Position numbers and translations under genes: made by a program. The notes below the pieces were generated by a model that made no database searches, had not been told where the DNA came from, and saw nothing but the letters and a program-made list of their open reading frames with translations. From positions 1-33,792 of the IMG/VR virus record IMGVR_UViG_3300030106_001215: a stretch of DNA of 33,792 nucleotides, one strand, 5' to 3'. Below are positions 13,994 through 21,265 of the stretch, piece after piece; the first letter of the stretch is position 1, and every line of letters starts with the position of its first letter. The stretch comes from a virus.

Positions 13994-14957
13994 ATTAAAA
14001 CTTCAAGATGAACGAGAATACTTTAAACCTTTTCACTATCCTTGGGCTTATGATGCATGGCTCAAGCATGAGCAATCGCATTGGTTACACACAGAAGTTC
14101 CAATGCTTGAAGATGTTAAAGATTGGAAAAATAAACTAAGCACAGAAGAGAAATACTTTCTCACTAATATATTTAGATTTTTTACGCAGTCAGACATAGA
14201 TGTCTCTGGTGGTTATGTAGAAAATTATCTACCATATTTCCCACAACCAGAGGTACGCATGATGCTCACTGGTTTCTGTGCTAGAGAAGCACTTCATGTA
14301 GCAGCGTATTCTCACTTGATTGAATCACTTGGTATGCCAGAAAGCACATACAATGAGTTCAATGAATACGAGGCTATGCGAGACAAGCATGAGTTCTTCA
14401 AGTATCATGTATCAAAAGATAACATGCCCATACCTTTGCAGATTGCAGCTATCTCTGCATTTACAGAGGGACTAGCGTTGTTCTCTTCTTTTATTATGTT
14501 GTTAAACTTTCCCAGACATGGTAAGATGAAGGGCATGGGACAAATAGTTACGTGGTCTATTGTAGATGAAACACAACATGCAGAAGGTATGATCAAACTT
14601 TTCAGAACTTATGTTGAAGAAAATAGAGAGGTTTGGAATGACAAAACAAAGTCAGAAATCTATAAGACGGCAACTAAGATGGTTGAATTGGAAGATAAAT
14701 TTGTCGATCTTGCGTTTAAGATGGGTGCGATTGATGGTCTTAGTCCGTCAGAAGTTAAGGAATATATTCGGTATATAGCAGATCGTAGGCTTATATCTAT
14801 GGGAATGAAAGGTATATTCAAAGTAAAAACTAACCCACTACCTTGGGTTGAGACTATGATTAATGCTCCTACTCATACAAACTTCTTTGAGAACAGAGCT
14901 ACAGACTACGCTAAAGGTGCATTACAAGGAGATTGGTCAGATGTTTGGGCAAACTAA
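13974..14957 (+). CDS. nrdB: Ribonucleotide reductase class I, small (beta) subunit
   Basis: The start at 13974 has AGGAAG 5 bases upstream; an alternative ATG at 13986 begins MNKLKLQDE. The 327-residue protein houses the diiron-tyrosyl radical cofactor. Visible ligands are E105 and H108 in FCAREALHVAAYSHLIE, E165 in FTEGLALF, and E199 and H202 in IVDETQHAEG. Y112 sits in the radical position (EALHVAAY corresponds to E115-T-I-H118-S-R-S-Y122 of E. coli), so this is a tyrosine-containing enzyme and not a Tyr-less class Ic form. The C-terminus WSDVWAN would dock into NrdA. Together they supply deoxynucleotides for phage replication. Confidence 0.93.
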   Translation: MGANMNKLKLQDEREYFKPFHYPWAYDAWLKHEQSHWLHTEVPMLEDVKDWKNKLSTEEKYFLTNIFRFFTQSDIDVSGGYVENYLPYFPQPEVRMMLTGFCAREALHVAAYSHLIESLGMPESTYNEFNEYEAMRDKHEFFKYHVSKDNMPIPLQIAAISAFTEGLALFSSFIMLLNFPRHGKMKGMGQIVTWSIVDETQHAEGMIKLFRTYVEENREVWNDKTKSEIYKTATKMVELEDKFVDLAFKMGAIDGLSPSEVKEYIRYIADRRLISMGMKGIFKVKTNPLPWVETMINAPTHTNFFENRATDYAKGALQGDWSDVWAN

Positions 14958-15216
14958 AGAACACTTACAAGAAGTAAAAATGTCTTATTGGAAACACTTT
15001 TGGTTTGCATTAAGTATGATTCCTTATCTATTTTTTGCTATGATATTTTCAATAATACATGCAATAGTGCCGGGACTTTTTTCAGAAACTACAAGTGCTA
15101 TTATTGATGAGTTAAGCTTTAAACTATCTAAAAATAAAATAGCTGATACAGTACCCGGTCAAAAAAGATGGGAGGATAAAGAAGCTGATATAGTACCCGA
15201 TAAAAAAAGTTCTTGA
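14941..15216 (+). CDS. DUF6356-like small membrane protein
   Basis: The start at 14941 is supported by AAGGAG 9 bases upstream, inside the nrdB 3' end; an alternative ATG at 14980 is in frame. The 91-residue product has a hydrophobic hairpin (HFWFALSMIPYLFFAMIFSI) then IHAIVPGLFSETTSAIIDEL. The HF.FA...IHA.VP.LF..T.S pattern resembles the DUF6356 family of small membrane proteins seen in Proteobacteria and phages. The tail is charged and includes a near-repeat, KIADTVPGQKRWEDK and EADIVPDKKSS. The stop codon overlaps the -35 box of the hsp20 promoter. Confidence 0.6.
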   Translation: MFGQTKEHLQEVKMSYWKHFWFALSMIPYLFFAMIFSIIHAIVPGLFSETTSAIIDELSFKLSKNKIADTVPGQKRWEDKEADIVPDKKSS

Positions 15217-15241
15217 CAAATAGGCTATCATAGCGTATAAT
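15213..15241 (+). promoter_or_regulatory. Consensus sigma70 promoter of hsp20
   Basis: TTGACA (15213-15218), 17 bases, then TATAAT (15236-15241): a perfect 12/12 match with ideal spacing. The predicted start near 15248 gives a leader of about 50 bases. It is the strongest promoter match found in the window and would use host sigma factor. Confidence 0.85.
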
Positions 15242-15247
15242 ATATGG

Positions 15248-15295
15248 GTGATGCTAATAATAGATCACATTAACTAAGCTTAATAAAGGAGTTAA
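15248..15295 (+). promoter_or_regulatory. Two-hairpin hsp20 leader, candidate RNA thermometer
   Basis: Hairpin I pairs GTGAT (15248-15252) with ATCAC (15264-15268). Hairpin II pairs TTAACT (15270-15275) with AGTTAA (15290-15295), then, after a 3-base bulge, CTT (15279-15281) with AGG (15287-15289), around a 5-base loop. Hairpin II buries almost the whole AAAGGAG ribosome-binding site (15285-15291). The stem is weak and AU-rich, as expected for a structure that melts with heat. It does not match a ROSE or fourU element closely. Confidence 0.4.
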
Positions 15296-15297
15296 TT

Positions 15298-15720
15298 ATG
15301 TTTCCATATACAGAATCAATGGTAAAAAACTTTTTAGAAAACTCAATAGGATTTGATAGTCTACTATATGGTCTGAAGGAGCAGACAAATCAGTACCCAC
15401 CTTATGATATTGTTAAACACTCTGACACTTCCTATGAGATTACACTAGCACTTGCCGGTCTTTCTAAAGAAGACATTTCTGTAATACAAGAAAAAAATAA
15501 TGTTACTATATCTAATAATAAAAAAGTGGATGATGTAGGTGCTACTGTAGATAAAAAATATATACATAAGGGTATTGCTAAAAGACCATTTACAAAGAAG
15601 TTCTCACTACTACAAAATGCTATTGTGAGTGATGTGTCTTTTGAAGATGGGCTGTTAACATTACACATTAACATTGTAGTTCCTGAAAAAGAGAAACCTA
15701 AACAAATAGAAATACAATAG
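15298..15720 (+). CDS. hsp20: Small heat shock protein (Hsp20/alpha-crystallin family)
   Basis: This 140-residue protein of the IbpA type has the alpha-crystallin domain at about 38-133: YPPYDIVKHSDTSYEITLAL, AGLSKEDISV, then a beta strand NVTISNNKK, IAKRPFTKKFSL, and the signature VSFEDGLLTLHINI. The short tail ends KPKQIEIQ, which contains an IEI motif as used for oligomer formation. It would hold unfolded proteins without ATP, probably protecting host or virion proteins in the cytoplasm during infection. Hsp20 genes are frequent in marine phages. The gene is isolated as a single unit with its own promoter, structured leader and following terminator. AAAGGAG lies 6 bases before the start. 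Confidence 0.9.
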   Translation: MFPYTESMVKNFLENSIGFDSLLYGLKEQTNQYPPYDIVKHSDTSYEITLALAGLSKEDISVIQEKNNVTISNNKKVDDVGATVDKKYIHKGIAKRPFTKKFSLLQNAIVSDVSFEDGLLTLHINIVVPEKEKPKQIEIQ

Positions 15721-15726
15721 AACTAT

Positions 15727-15757
15727 GGAGGGGTGGGTAAAACCACCTCTCTCTTTT
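15727..15757 (+). terminator. Terminator after hsp20
   Basis: GGAGGGGTGG (15727-15736) pairs with CCACCTCTCT (15743-15752), 10 bp with two G-U pairs, around a 6-base loop. It is followed by CTCTTTT. It lies 6 bases after the hsp20 stop and before the true start of the next gene, so it separates hsp20 from the glycosyltransferase block. Confidence 0.65.
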
Positions 15758-15768
15758 CTGGAGAAGAC

Positions 15769-16539
15769 ATGAAAAAAGGACCAAATACAATTTACATAGG
15801 CTACGATCCTAAAGAACAGGTAGCCTACGATGTTTTAAGATTTACATTAGAACGAACTTCAATAGAGAATATTCGCATAGTGCCTATAAAAAAAGATATC
15901 TTAGAACTTAACGGTATGTATACAAGAACATGTACTACTGTTGATGGACAACAGATAGATGATATAGATAAAAAACCTTTTTCTAGTGAGTTTAGTTTTA
16001 CACGTTTTCTTGTACCAGCCATGAACATGTATGAAGGTTGGGCATTGTATATGGATTGTGATATGTATCCACGTATAGATTTTAATACTTTATTTGAAGA
16101 ATACAATTTAGACTATTATCCTTTATATTGTGTAAAACATGACTATGAACCGGGTGATGGTTTTAAAATGGATGGTAGAGTTCAACAAAACTACCGCAGA
16201 AAAAATTGGTCTAGTTTTATTTTATGGAATTGTAGCCATCCTCTTAATAGAAATTTAACACCAAAGGTTGTTAATACTCAGACAGGTCAGTGGCTCCATG
16301 CTTTTGGTTGGTTGCCAGATAAAGAAGCTGACATTGGTTCTATACATGAAGAATGGAACTGGTTAGACAATCATTCACCTGAAGAAATCGAAGCTAAGAA
16401 TGTACACTTTACCACAGGTGGACCTTGGTTTAAAGAATGGAACTCTAAAAGAGAAATTGATGGTAAATACGCAGCGGAGTGGAATTATGATTACACTTAC
16501 CTTGCAGGAACAGGACAGATAAAACCTTATGAAATATAA
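15769..16539 (+). CDS. GT8-like glycosyltransferase
   Basis: The start at 15769 (MKKGPNTIYIGYDPKEQVAY) is chosen because GGAGAAG lies just upstream; an in-frame GTG at 15733 sits inside the terminator stem. The 256-residue protein has the nucleotide-sugar entry motif IYIGYDPKEQVAY (8-20), a DxD metal site in YMDCDMYP (94-101) with SFTRFLVP before it, and NWSSFILWNC (146-155) and VHFTTGGPWFKEW (212-224) further on. This is the arrangement of GT-A fold, family 8-like transferases that use UDP- or GDP-sugars with Mn2+. The acceptor is unknown; neighbours suggest a surface glycan or protein. It overlaps the next gene by 11 bases. Confidence 0.75.
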   Translation: MKKGPNTIYIGYDPKEQVAYDVLRFTLERTSIENIRIVPIKKDILELNGMYTRTCTTVDGQQIDDIDKKPFSSEFSFTRFLVPAMNMYEGWALYMDCDMYPRIDFNTLFEEYNLDYYPLYCVKHDYEPGDGFKMDGRVQQNYRRKNWSSFILWNCSHPLNRNLTPKVVNTQTGQWLHAFGWLPDKEADIGSIHEEWNWLDNHSPEEIEAKNVHFTTGGPWFKEWNSKREIDGKYAAEWNYDYTYLAGTGQIKPYEI

Positions 16540-18910
16540 AGTAGTTACATGTTTTGATGAAACATTATTAAAACTTAATGGATCAAAACTAATAGAGCAG
16601 TTTGCCTCAAGCTGGCAACCTAGCATAGATTTTCATTGTTATTATTATAATTTAGATTTATCTAATTATTCTTTACCTAAGAAAAAGAATATTCACTATC
16701 ATAATCTAAATGATATAAATGGCTTCTCTGAGTTTATGGAGCGCAATAAAACTCATGATGGCACAGAAGATGGCAGTGTTCAATATAATTCTATCATTGA
16801 TGTTATATCAGAAGGACCAAAAGTATTTGCTATAAGTGAGGAAGCATTTAAAGATAACGACTCTTGGTTGTTTTGGTTAGATGTTAACTGCTGCACGGTA
16901 AGAGACATAAGATTAAATAGTTTAAAAGCCATCTTTAGTGATGACTCTAATGCATTGTCTCTGGCTTTAGTTGAGCATAGAAATCATTTTGCTGGTTTTA
17001 ATTTACAAAGTCAAGCTGTTGTAGAACTCCTTGCAGATATAAAAGGAGCTTATATTACAGATAGATTTACAGATTATAGAGAGTGGGGATATAACTTTAT
17101 ACTAGGTTCAATACTACCTCTATACCAAGCACGAGGTTTAAATTATAAATTATTTACAGAAAATAGTATTAGTGTATTAAATAATTTATTCGTAGATTTA
17201 CGTGACCCTGCATCTAGAAAACTTAGAGATGCAAAAGGTAATAGAATAGTTCCTCTATCTGATAAAGAAACATCACCAGATATCTTACCGGGAAGATACA
17301 AACAACTTGCAGATATAGTTAGGCATTACAAACCACAGACTATCTTAGAGACAGGAACATGGAATGGTGGTAGAGCTATAGAGATGTCTCTTGCTGCCTT
17401 TGAAAAGTCAGATAAAGTTCACTATATTGGTTATGATTTATTTGAAGATGCTACATCAGAGATAGATCAAGAAGAGTTTAACTCTAAAGCTCACAATACT
17501 TTAGCTGCTGTTGAAGCTAGACTAACAGAGTTCCAAGAGTTTGTTAAAAAAGAAAGACAAAAAGATTTTAGTTTTGAGTTAACTAAGGGTAATGTTAAAG
17601 ATGTACTCAATATTAAAGCAGATAATGATATTGATTTTGCTCTCATTGGTAGTGGTAATAGCTTCAATACTGTAGAGTATGAATATAATACTTTAAAAGA
17701 TATACCTGTTGTTGTTGCAGATCATTACTTTACAAAAGATGAAGCAGAAGAAATACCACCTGACATCTATCAAGGTGTTAACCAAGTATTTAAATCTGTC
17801 CTTACAAAAGAAGTAAAGTCAGATGAAGTACCAGATGTAGATGGGTGGGTTACATTTGATGATGCAGCCACCACTAGAAAATATGTGCTTCCTTCTAGTG
17901 ATAGAGTTCTTGGTGGTGGCACTACACACTTAGCTGTATTCTTACATGATCCTGATTTAAAGGATCTTCCAGAAGATGTTAAACGTGTTCCTATCGTAGT
18001 TCATCCTAGAGATTGTGTACCTAAAGATTATATTGTAAGTAATATACAAACCAATATAAAAATGATAGGAGAAGACAACTGGGTATCTAAACACCCCCCT
18101 CATAGAGAAGTGGGTATTGTTGTATCTGCCGGCCCTTACTTAGATTATGTAGCTCTAAAAGAGTTTATGCATATATATTTAGCAAAAGGTATTAGACCTA
18201 AAATACTAACTGTTAAACATGCTTATCCTAGTCTATTAAAGAATGGTATAATACCGTGGGGATGTATTGTTCTTGATCCTCGTTCAATAGAGGGTAAGAG
18301 CACACATAATATTGTACGTAAAGATTTGTTTAAAGATATAAATAAAGAAACTTTATTCTTTGTTGCTTCTATGACAGACCCCTCTGTTACTAAACATATT
18401 AAAGATGGTAACGGTAAACTATGGGGATGGCACGCCTTTACAGACTTCATGAGAAAAGAACAAGAACGAGGCACACAGATAGTAAATCAAACTGTGCAGA
18501 TTAATGAAGAGTTAGGTATACCTCAAGGTGCTACATTGATTACAGGTGGCACTTGTGCAGCTATGCGTGGTATTGGCTTAATGCATACTATGGGTTTCAG
18601 AGAGATACATCTCTTTGGCTTTGATTGCTGTCGTGAAGAACCAACGGCAGAAGAAAAGACAGAAACTACAGGTGATATAGAAGGTGGTGAAACACCTAAA
18701 CCTAAGTACATACAGGTTAATGTAGGAGATGTTACTTACTGGACTACAGGTGAGCTTTTAGCTATGGCTCAAGACTGTGAAAAAGTATTTGAAGATCCCG
18801 GCCTTGATGGTGTATTAGAGTTTCATGGTAAAAATACAATGATATCATCTTTATGGGATATTAAAAAGAGTAAGGAGAAACGTCCAGCGTTTAAAGATTA
18901 TTATGCTTGA
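16529..18910 (+). CDS. Three-domain fusion: GT-like, methyltransferase-like, DUF115 (Maf-like)
   Basis: This 793-residue protein has three visible parts. Residues 1-220 resemble a glycosyltransferase domain, with SWLFWLDVNCCTVRD in the place of a DxD site. Residues 250-440 resemble a class I SAM-dependent methyltransferase, with ILETGTWNGG (272-281) and IGYDLFED (300-307); the usual FIDGGHS element reads ALIGSGNS (371-378), losing the Asp and His, so activity is doubtful. Residues 525-770 resemble the DUF115/MptE-like domain of motility-associated factor (Maf) proteins, with VGIVVSAGPYLD (528-539) and GGTCAAMRGIGLMHTMGF then REIHLFGFDCC (673-701). Maf proteins transfer nonulosonic acids to flagellin in other bacteria. 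The combination suggests glycan modification of a host or virion surface protein. Domain calls are by motif. Confidence 0.65.
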   Translation: MKYKVVTCFDETLLKLNGSKLIEQFASSWQPSIDFHCYYYNLDLSNYSLPKKKNIHYHNLNDINGFSEFMERNKTHDGTEDGSVQYNSIIDVISEGPKVFAISEEAFKDNDSWLFWLDVNCCTVRDIRLNSLKAIFSDDSNALSLALVEHRNHFAGFNLQSQAVVELLADIKGAYITDRFTDYREWGYNFILGSILPLYQARGLNYKLFTENSISVLNNLFVDLRDPASRKLRDAKGNRIVPLSDKETSPDILPGRYKQLADIVRHYKPQTILETGTWNGGRAIEMSLAAFEKSDKVHYIGYDLFEDATSEIDQEEFNSKAHNTLAAVEARLTEFQEFVKKERQKDFSFELTKGNVKDVLNIKADNDIDFALIGSGNSFNTVEYEYNTLKDIPVVVADHYFTKDEAEEIPPDIYQGVNQVFKSVLTKEVKSDEVPDVDGWVTFDDAATTRKYVLPSSDRVLGGGTTHLAVFLHDPDLKDLPEDVKRVPIVVHPRDCVPKDYIVSNIQTNIKMIGEDNWVSKHPPHREVGIVVSAGPYLDYVALKEFMHIYLAKGIRPKILTVKHAYPSLLKNGIIPWGCIVLDPRSIEGKSTHNIVRKDLFKDINKETLFFVASMTDPSVTKHIKDGNGKLWGWHAFTDFMRKEQERGTQIVNQTVQINEELGIPQGATLITGGTCAAMRGIGLMHTMGFREIHLFGFDCCREEPTAEEKTETTGDIEGGETPKPKYIQVNVGDVTYWTTGELLAMAQDCEKVFEDPGLDGVLEFHGKNTMISSLWDIKKSKEKRPAFKDYYA

Positions 18911-19583
18911 ATATACAGAAGAATATAGTAGAGATAACACATCTCAAAGATATAAAGATTTATTAAAAGAATATGAGAAGTTACATGCACTTGATGAAGG
19001 CATGTTTAACGGTAGAAGTTTAGTAAGATTTGCTGGACCACTTGAACAAATAATTAACAAACATAAGTGTGAAACATTACTAGATTATGGTTGTGGTAAA
19101 GGACATCCTTATACAGATAAGTTTCATACAGTTCCTGACTCTGATTTTCTAGATAAACCAATCCATGAGTTTTGGGGTATAAAAGATATCACTTTGTACG
19201 ATCCCGGTGAAGAGGAGCATAGTAAGTTACCAACCGGTGTTTATGATATTGTAATATGCACTGATGTTTTAGAACATATACCACATGAAGATCTTACTTG
19301 GGTTATTGAAGAGATACTTAAATACTCTACAAATGTAGTATTTCTTAATATATGTTGTATACCTGCCATGAAACATTTTCCTAATGGTGAGAATGTTCAT
19401 GTGTCATTGTATCCTGTTAAAGAATGGCTACAATTTATTGCTAGATTATCTATAGATTATCCGTATCTAACTATCTATGTTTATGCAGATGACAAAGAAA
19501 ATGATAAGTATCATTTAAATGCTTATAAAATAATACCAAGACCTACAATTATACCACTCAAAACTAAGCCTGAAAAAGAATGA
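18903..19583 (+). CDS. Class I SAM-dependent methyltransferase
   Basis: This 226-residue protein has motif I LLDYGCGKG (59-67), a following acidic element YDPG (99-102), and YDIVICTDVLEHIPHED (114-130), the classic post-motif DVLEH of Methyltransf_11/23-like enzymes. It overlaps both neighbours by a few bases (ATG inside the previous 3' end, ATGA into the SET gene). The substrate is not evident: such enzymes in glycan clusters methylate sugars or small molecules. No DNA-methylase motif (DPPY/NPPF) is present, so DNA modification is unlikely. Confidence 0.8.
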   Translation: MLEYTEEYSRDNTSQRYKDLLKEYEKLHALDEGMFNGRSLVRFAGPLEQIINKHKCETLLDYGCGKGHPYTDKFHTVPDSDFLDKPIHEFWGIKDITLYDPGEEEHSKLPTGVYDIVICTDVLEHIPHEDLTWVIEEILKYSTNVVFLNICCIPAMKHFPNGENVHVSLYPVKEWLQFIARLSIDYPYLTIYVYADDKENDKYHLNAYKIIPRPTIIPLKTKPEKE

Positions 19584-19900
19584 CTGTATTAAGATATAAT
19601 AGATTTTATTATGATCCATTACCCAGTAATGTTAAGATTGATGAAAGTCCTATACATGGTCATGGCATCTTTGCTAAAGAAGATATTAAATCTAAAACAG
19701 ATTTAGGTTCTACTCATATTAAATATCCTATGATTGTAGGTTATATAAGAACACCTCTAGGTGGTTTTATAAATCACTCAGATACTCCAAATTCTTATTT
19801 AGTTGTATCACAAGAGTGGGATGATTATCTAATTTATAATATACTAACAGCAAGAAAAATATTAAAGAATGAAGAAATACTTATAGACTATGAGGTGTAA
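19580..19900 (+). CDS. Minimal SET-domain protein (putative lysine methyltransferase)
   Basis: This 106-residue protein carries the SET order: VKIDESPIHGHGIFAKEDI (18-36) as the SET-N strand motif, GGFINHSDTPNS (61-72) with the N65-H66 SAM/substrate pair, and EILIDYEV (99-106) with catalytic-type Y104. Pre- and post-SET cysteines are absent, so this is a minimal form, shorter than typical SET domains (about 130 aa). The protein ends two residues after the catalytic Tyr. It may methylate lysine on a host or phage protein; the target is unknown. It starts with an ATGA overlap, in one unit with the methyltransferase and glycosyltransferases. Confidence 0.75.
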   Translation: MTVLRYNRFYYDPLPSNVKIDESPIHGHGIFAKEDIKSKTDLGSTHIKYPMIVGYIRTPLGGFINHSDTPNSYLVVSQEWDDYLIYNILTARKILKNEEILIDYEV

Positions 19901-19911
19901 GGAGTAATATA

Positions 19912-20316
19912 ATGTTAGGAATAGCAGACAGTGTTATAGGTGTAGCTGGTAAGGTTCTTGATAAGTTTGTAGAAGATAAAGATCTCAAGACTAAACTAGA
20001 GGCTGAACTAAAACAACAGATGATTAGTCTTGATCTTGCTCAGACACAAGCAAATATAGAACAAGCTAAACACCCTTCTATCTTTGTAGCCGGAGCTAGA
20101 CCTGCCATCATGTGGATATGTGCTCTAGGTCTTGGTTGGCAGTTTATTCTTGCACCTATATCCTCATGGATTATTTTAACTTGGTATCCAATGGTAACAC
20201 TACCTATGTTAGAAACAGGTGAACTAACAAGTCTTGTTCTTGCTCTTCTTGGTCTTGGTGGTATGCGTACAGCAGAGAAATGGAAAGGTGTCCAAAGAGA
20301 TAATATGAAACAATGA
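19912..20316 (+). CDS. 3TM-type holin
   Basis: This 134-residue protein has an amphipathic N-terminus (MLGIADSVIGVAGKVLDKFV), a charged helix, and the conserved segment HPSIFVAGARPAIMWICALG, followed by hydrophobic stretches at about 64-82, 83-97 and 104-117. This pattern, with xxSxFVAGxRPxIxWxC, is typical of the holin of 3TMs family (PF11351 type) found in phages of Alphaproteobacteria and gene-transfer-agent-like elements. It would form inner membrane lesions to release endolysin or trigger lysis. It lies just before the cupin and small terminase, away from both cell wall hydrolases. AAGGAG precedes the start. Confidence 0.8.
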   Translation: MLGIADSVIGVAGKVLDKFVEDKDLKTKLEAELKQQMISLDLAQTQANIEQAKHPSIFVAGARPAIMWICALGLGWQFILAPISSWIILTWYPMVTLPMLETGELTSLVLALLGLGGMRTAEKWKGVQRDNMKQ

Positions 20317-20663
20317 AAGCAGGAAAAGTTTGGGGTGAGACACACTCTGTATTTAAAAATGGTGTATTTGAATTTCACCATATAAAATTTAATAAAGGTA
20401 GTAAATGTAGTAAACATAAACACAAGTATAAGTGGAATGGATTCTATGTTACTAAAGGTAAACTAATTATTAGAGTGTGGAAAAATGATTATAATCTTAT
20501 GGATGAAACACTTCTCACAGAGGGTGAATGGACAACGGTAAAACCGGGAGAGTATCATCAGTTTGAAGCTGTATCAGATGGTGAAGCTCTTGAATTATAT
20601 TGGGCTGAGTTTGACCATGATGATATTGAACGTGAGACAGTAGGAGAGGCTAGTGGCTCTTAA
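20313..20663 (+). CDS. Cupin-fold protein
   Basis: This 116-residue protein has cupin motif 1 (GSKCSKHKHKYKWNGFYVTK, with the HxH pair but without the usual Glu) and motif 2 (VKPGEYHQFEA, with PG...H). Three His residues could hold a metal. Small single-domain cupins include sugar-nucleotide epimerases, isomerase-like and binding proteins, and similar ones appear in marine T4-like phages. The nearby sugar-linked genes suggest a carbohydrate role, which is only an inference. It starts with an ATGA overlap on the holin and overlaps the terminase gene by 11 bases. Confidence 0.7.
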   Translation: MKAGKVWGETHSVFKNGVFEFHHIKFNKGSKCSKHKHKYKWNGFYVTKGKLIIRVWKNDYNLMDETLLTEGEWTTVKPGEYHQFEAVSDGEALELYWAEFDHDDIERETVGEASGS

Positions 20664-21120
20664 CGAAAAACAAGAAAAGTTTGCACAGTCTTACGTATTA
20701 CATCGTAATGCTACAGAAGCTGCAAAGAACGCTGGTTATGCTCCTGACTCAGCAGCCAATCAGGGCTACCGTCTTATGCAGAATCAAGAGATTGTTGATA
20801 GAGTCCACGAACTAGAGCAACAACTTGAAACAGATGTAGATGTTATAGGTGAATTAGAAAAACAGTATGAGTTTGCTAAGAACAACGGTCACTCAAATAG
20901 TGCGCTCAAGGCACTAGAGTTATTATCTAGAATACGTGGTGCTAATAGTGATGTTAATTCGGGGTTAGATAAAGACACACTAGAAACAGCTATCATTGGG
21001 TGTCTTAATACATTAGGAGAAGAGAAAGTTATTAATCTATTACAGAAATGTGACTTTGCAGGTAACATATTTGAAGAGGGGGATATAGAAGAGGATGCCA
21101 AGGAAATGGAAGGTGTATGA
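20653..21120 (+). CDS. terS: Terminase small subunit
   Basis: The GTG start at 20653 has AGGAG 5 bases upstream. The 155-residue protein begins ALNEKQEKFAQSYVLHRNAT then EAAKNAGYAPDSAANQGYRL, the helix-turn-helix domain of Terminase_2 family small subunits, which recognise the packaging site. A central helical region (VHELEQQLETDVDVIGELEK) and a Leu-rich segment would form the oligomer ring; the tail is acidic. In most phages the large subunit follows directly, but here the next genes are a 44-residue ORF and a terminator, so the ATPase must lie outside the window. Confidence 0.8.
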   Translation: MALNEKQEKFAQSYVLHRNATEAAKNAGYAPDSAANQGYRLMQNQEIVDRVHELEQQLETDVDVIGELEKQYEFAKNNGHSNSALKALELLSRIRGANSDVNSGLDKDTLETAIIGCLNTLGEEKVINLLQKCDFAGNIFEEGDIEEDAKEMEGV

Positions 21121-21229
21121 TTCTGATGGTAATATAGTTATTATTACTACATATAAAGAAGCAGCTATATATATGTTAAAAAAACTAAAGGGTAAGAAAA
21201 AAAGAGGGGCAAAGCTGACCACTGAGTAG
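21095..21229 (+). CDS. Tiny basic hypothetical protein
   Basis: A 44-residue ORF (MPRKWKVYDSDGNIVIITTY...) overlaps the terminase 3' end by 26 bases, with GAAGAGG close upstream. The C-terminus is highly basic (LKKLKGKKKRGAK). Part of its 3' end forms the terminator stem at 21205-21242. Similar short proteins with a DxDG-IxxT pattern follow small terminase genes in other phages, from memory. Function unknown. Confidence 0.5.
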   Translation: MPRKWKVYDSDGNIVIITTYKEAAIYMLKKLKGKKKRGAKLTTE

Positions 21230-21242
21230 CCGTTTTGCCCCT
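21205..21242. terminator. Bidirectional terminator at the convergence point
   Basis: Arms 21205-21215 and 21232-21242 pair over 11 bp (one G-U). On the minus strand the stem is followed by CTTTTTTTC, a strong terminator for the leftward structural operon; on the plus strand only a short TTT follows. The stem overlaps the 3' end of the small gene ending at 21229. Confidence 0.75.
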
Positions 21243-21243
21243 T

Positions 21244-21258
21244 TAGGTTACTAACCTA
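21244..21258. repeat. 15-bp interrupted palindrome
   Basis: TAGGTTA, one base, TAACCTA is a perfect 7-bp inverted repeat with a single central base. Lying between two hairpins in the convergent intergenic gap, it could be a protein-binding site or part of a larger fold. No function is known. Confidence 0.6.
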
Positions 21259-21265
21259 CCAGAGA

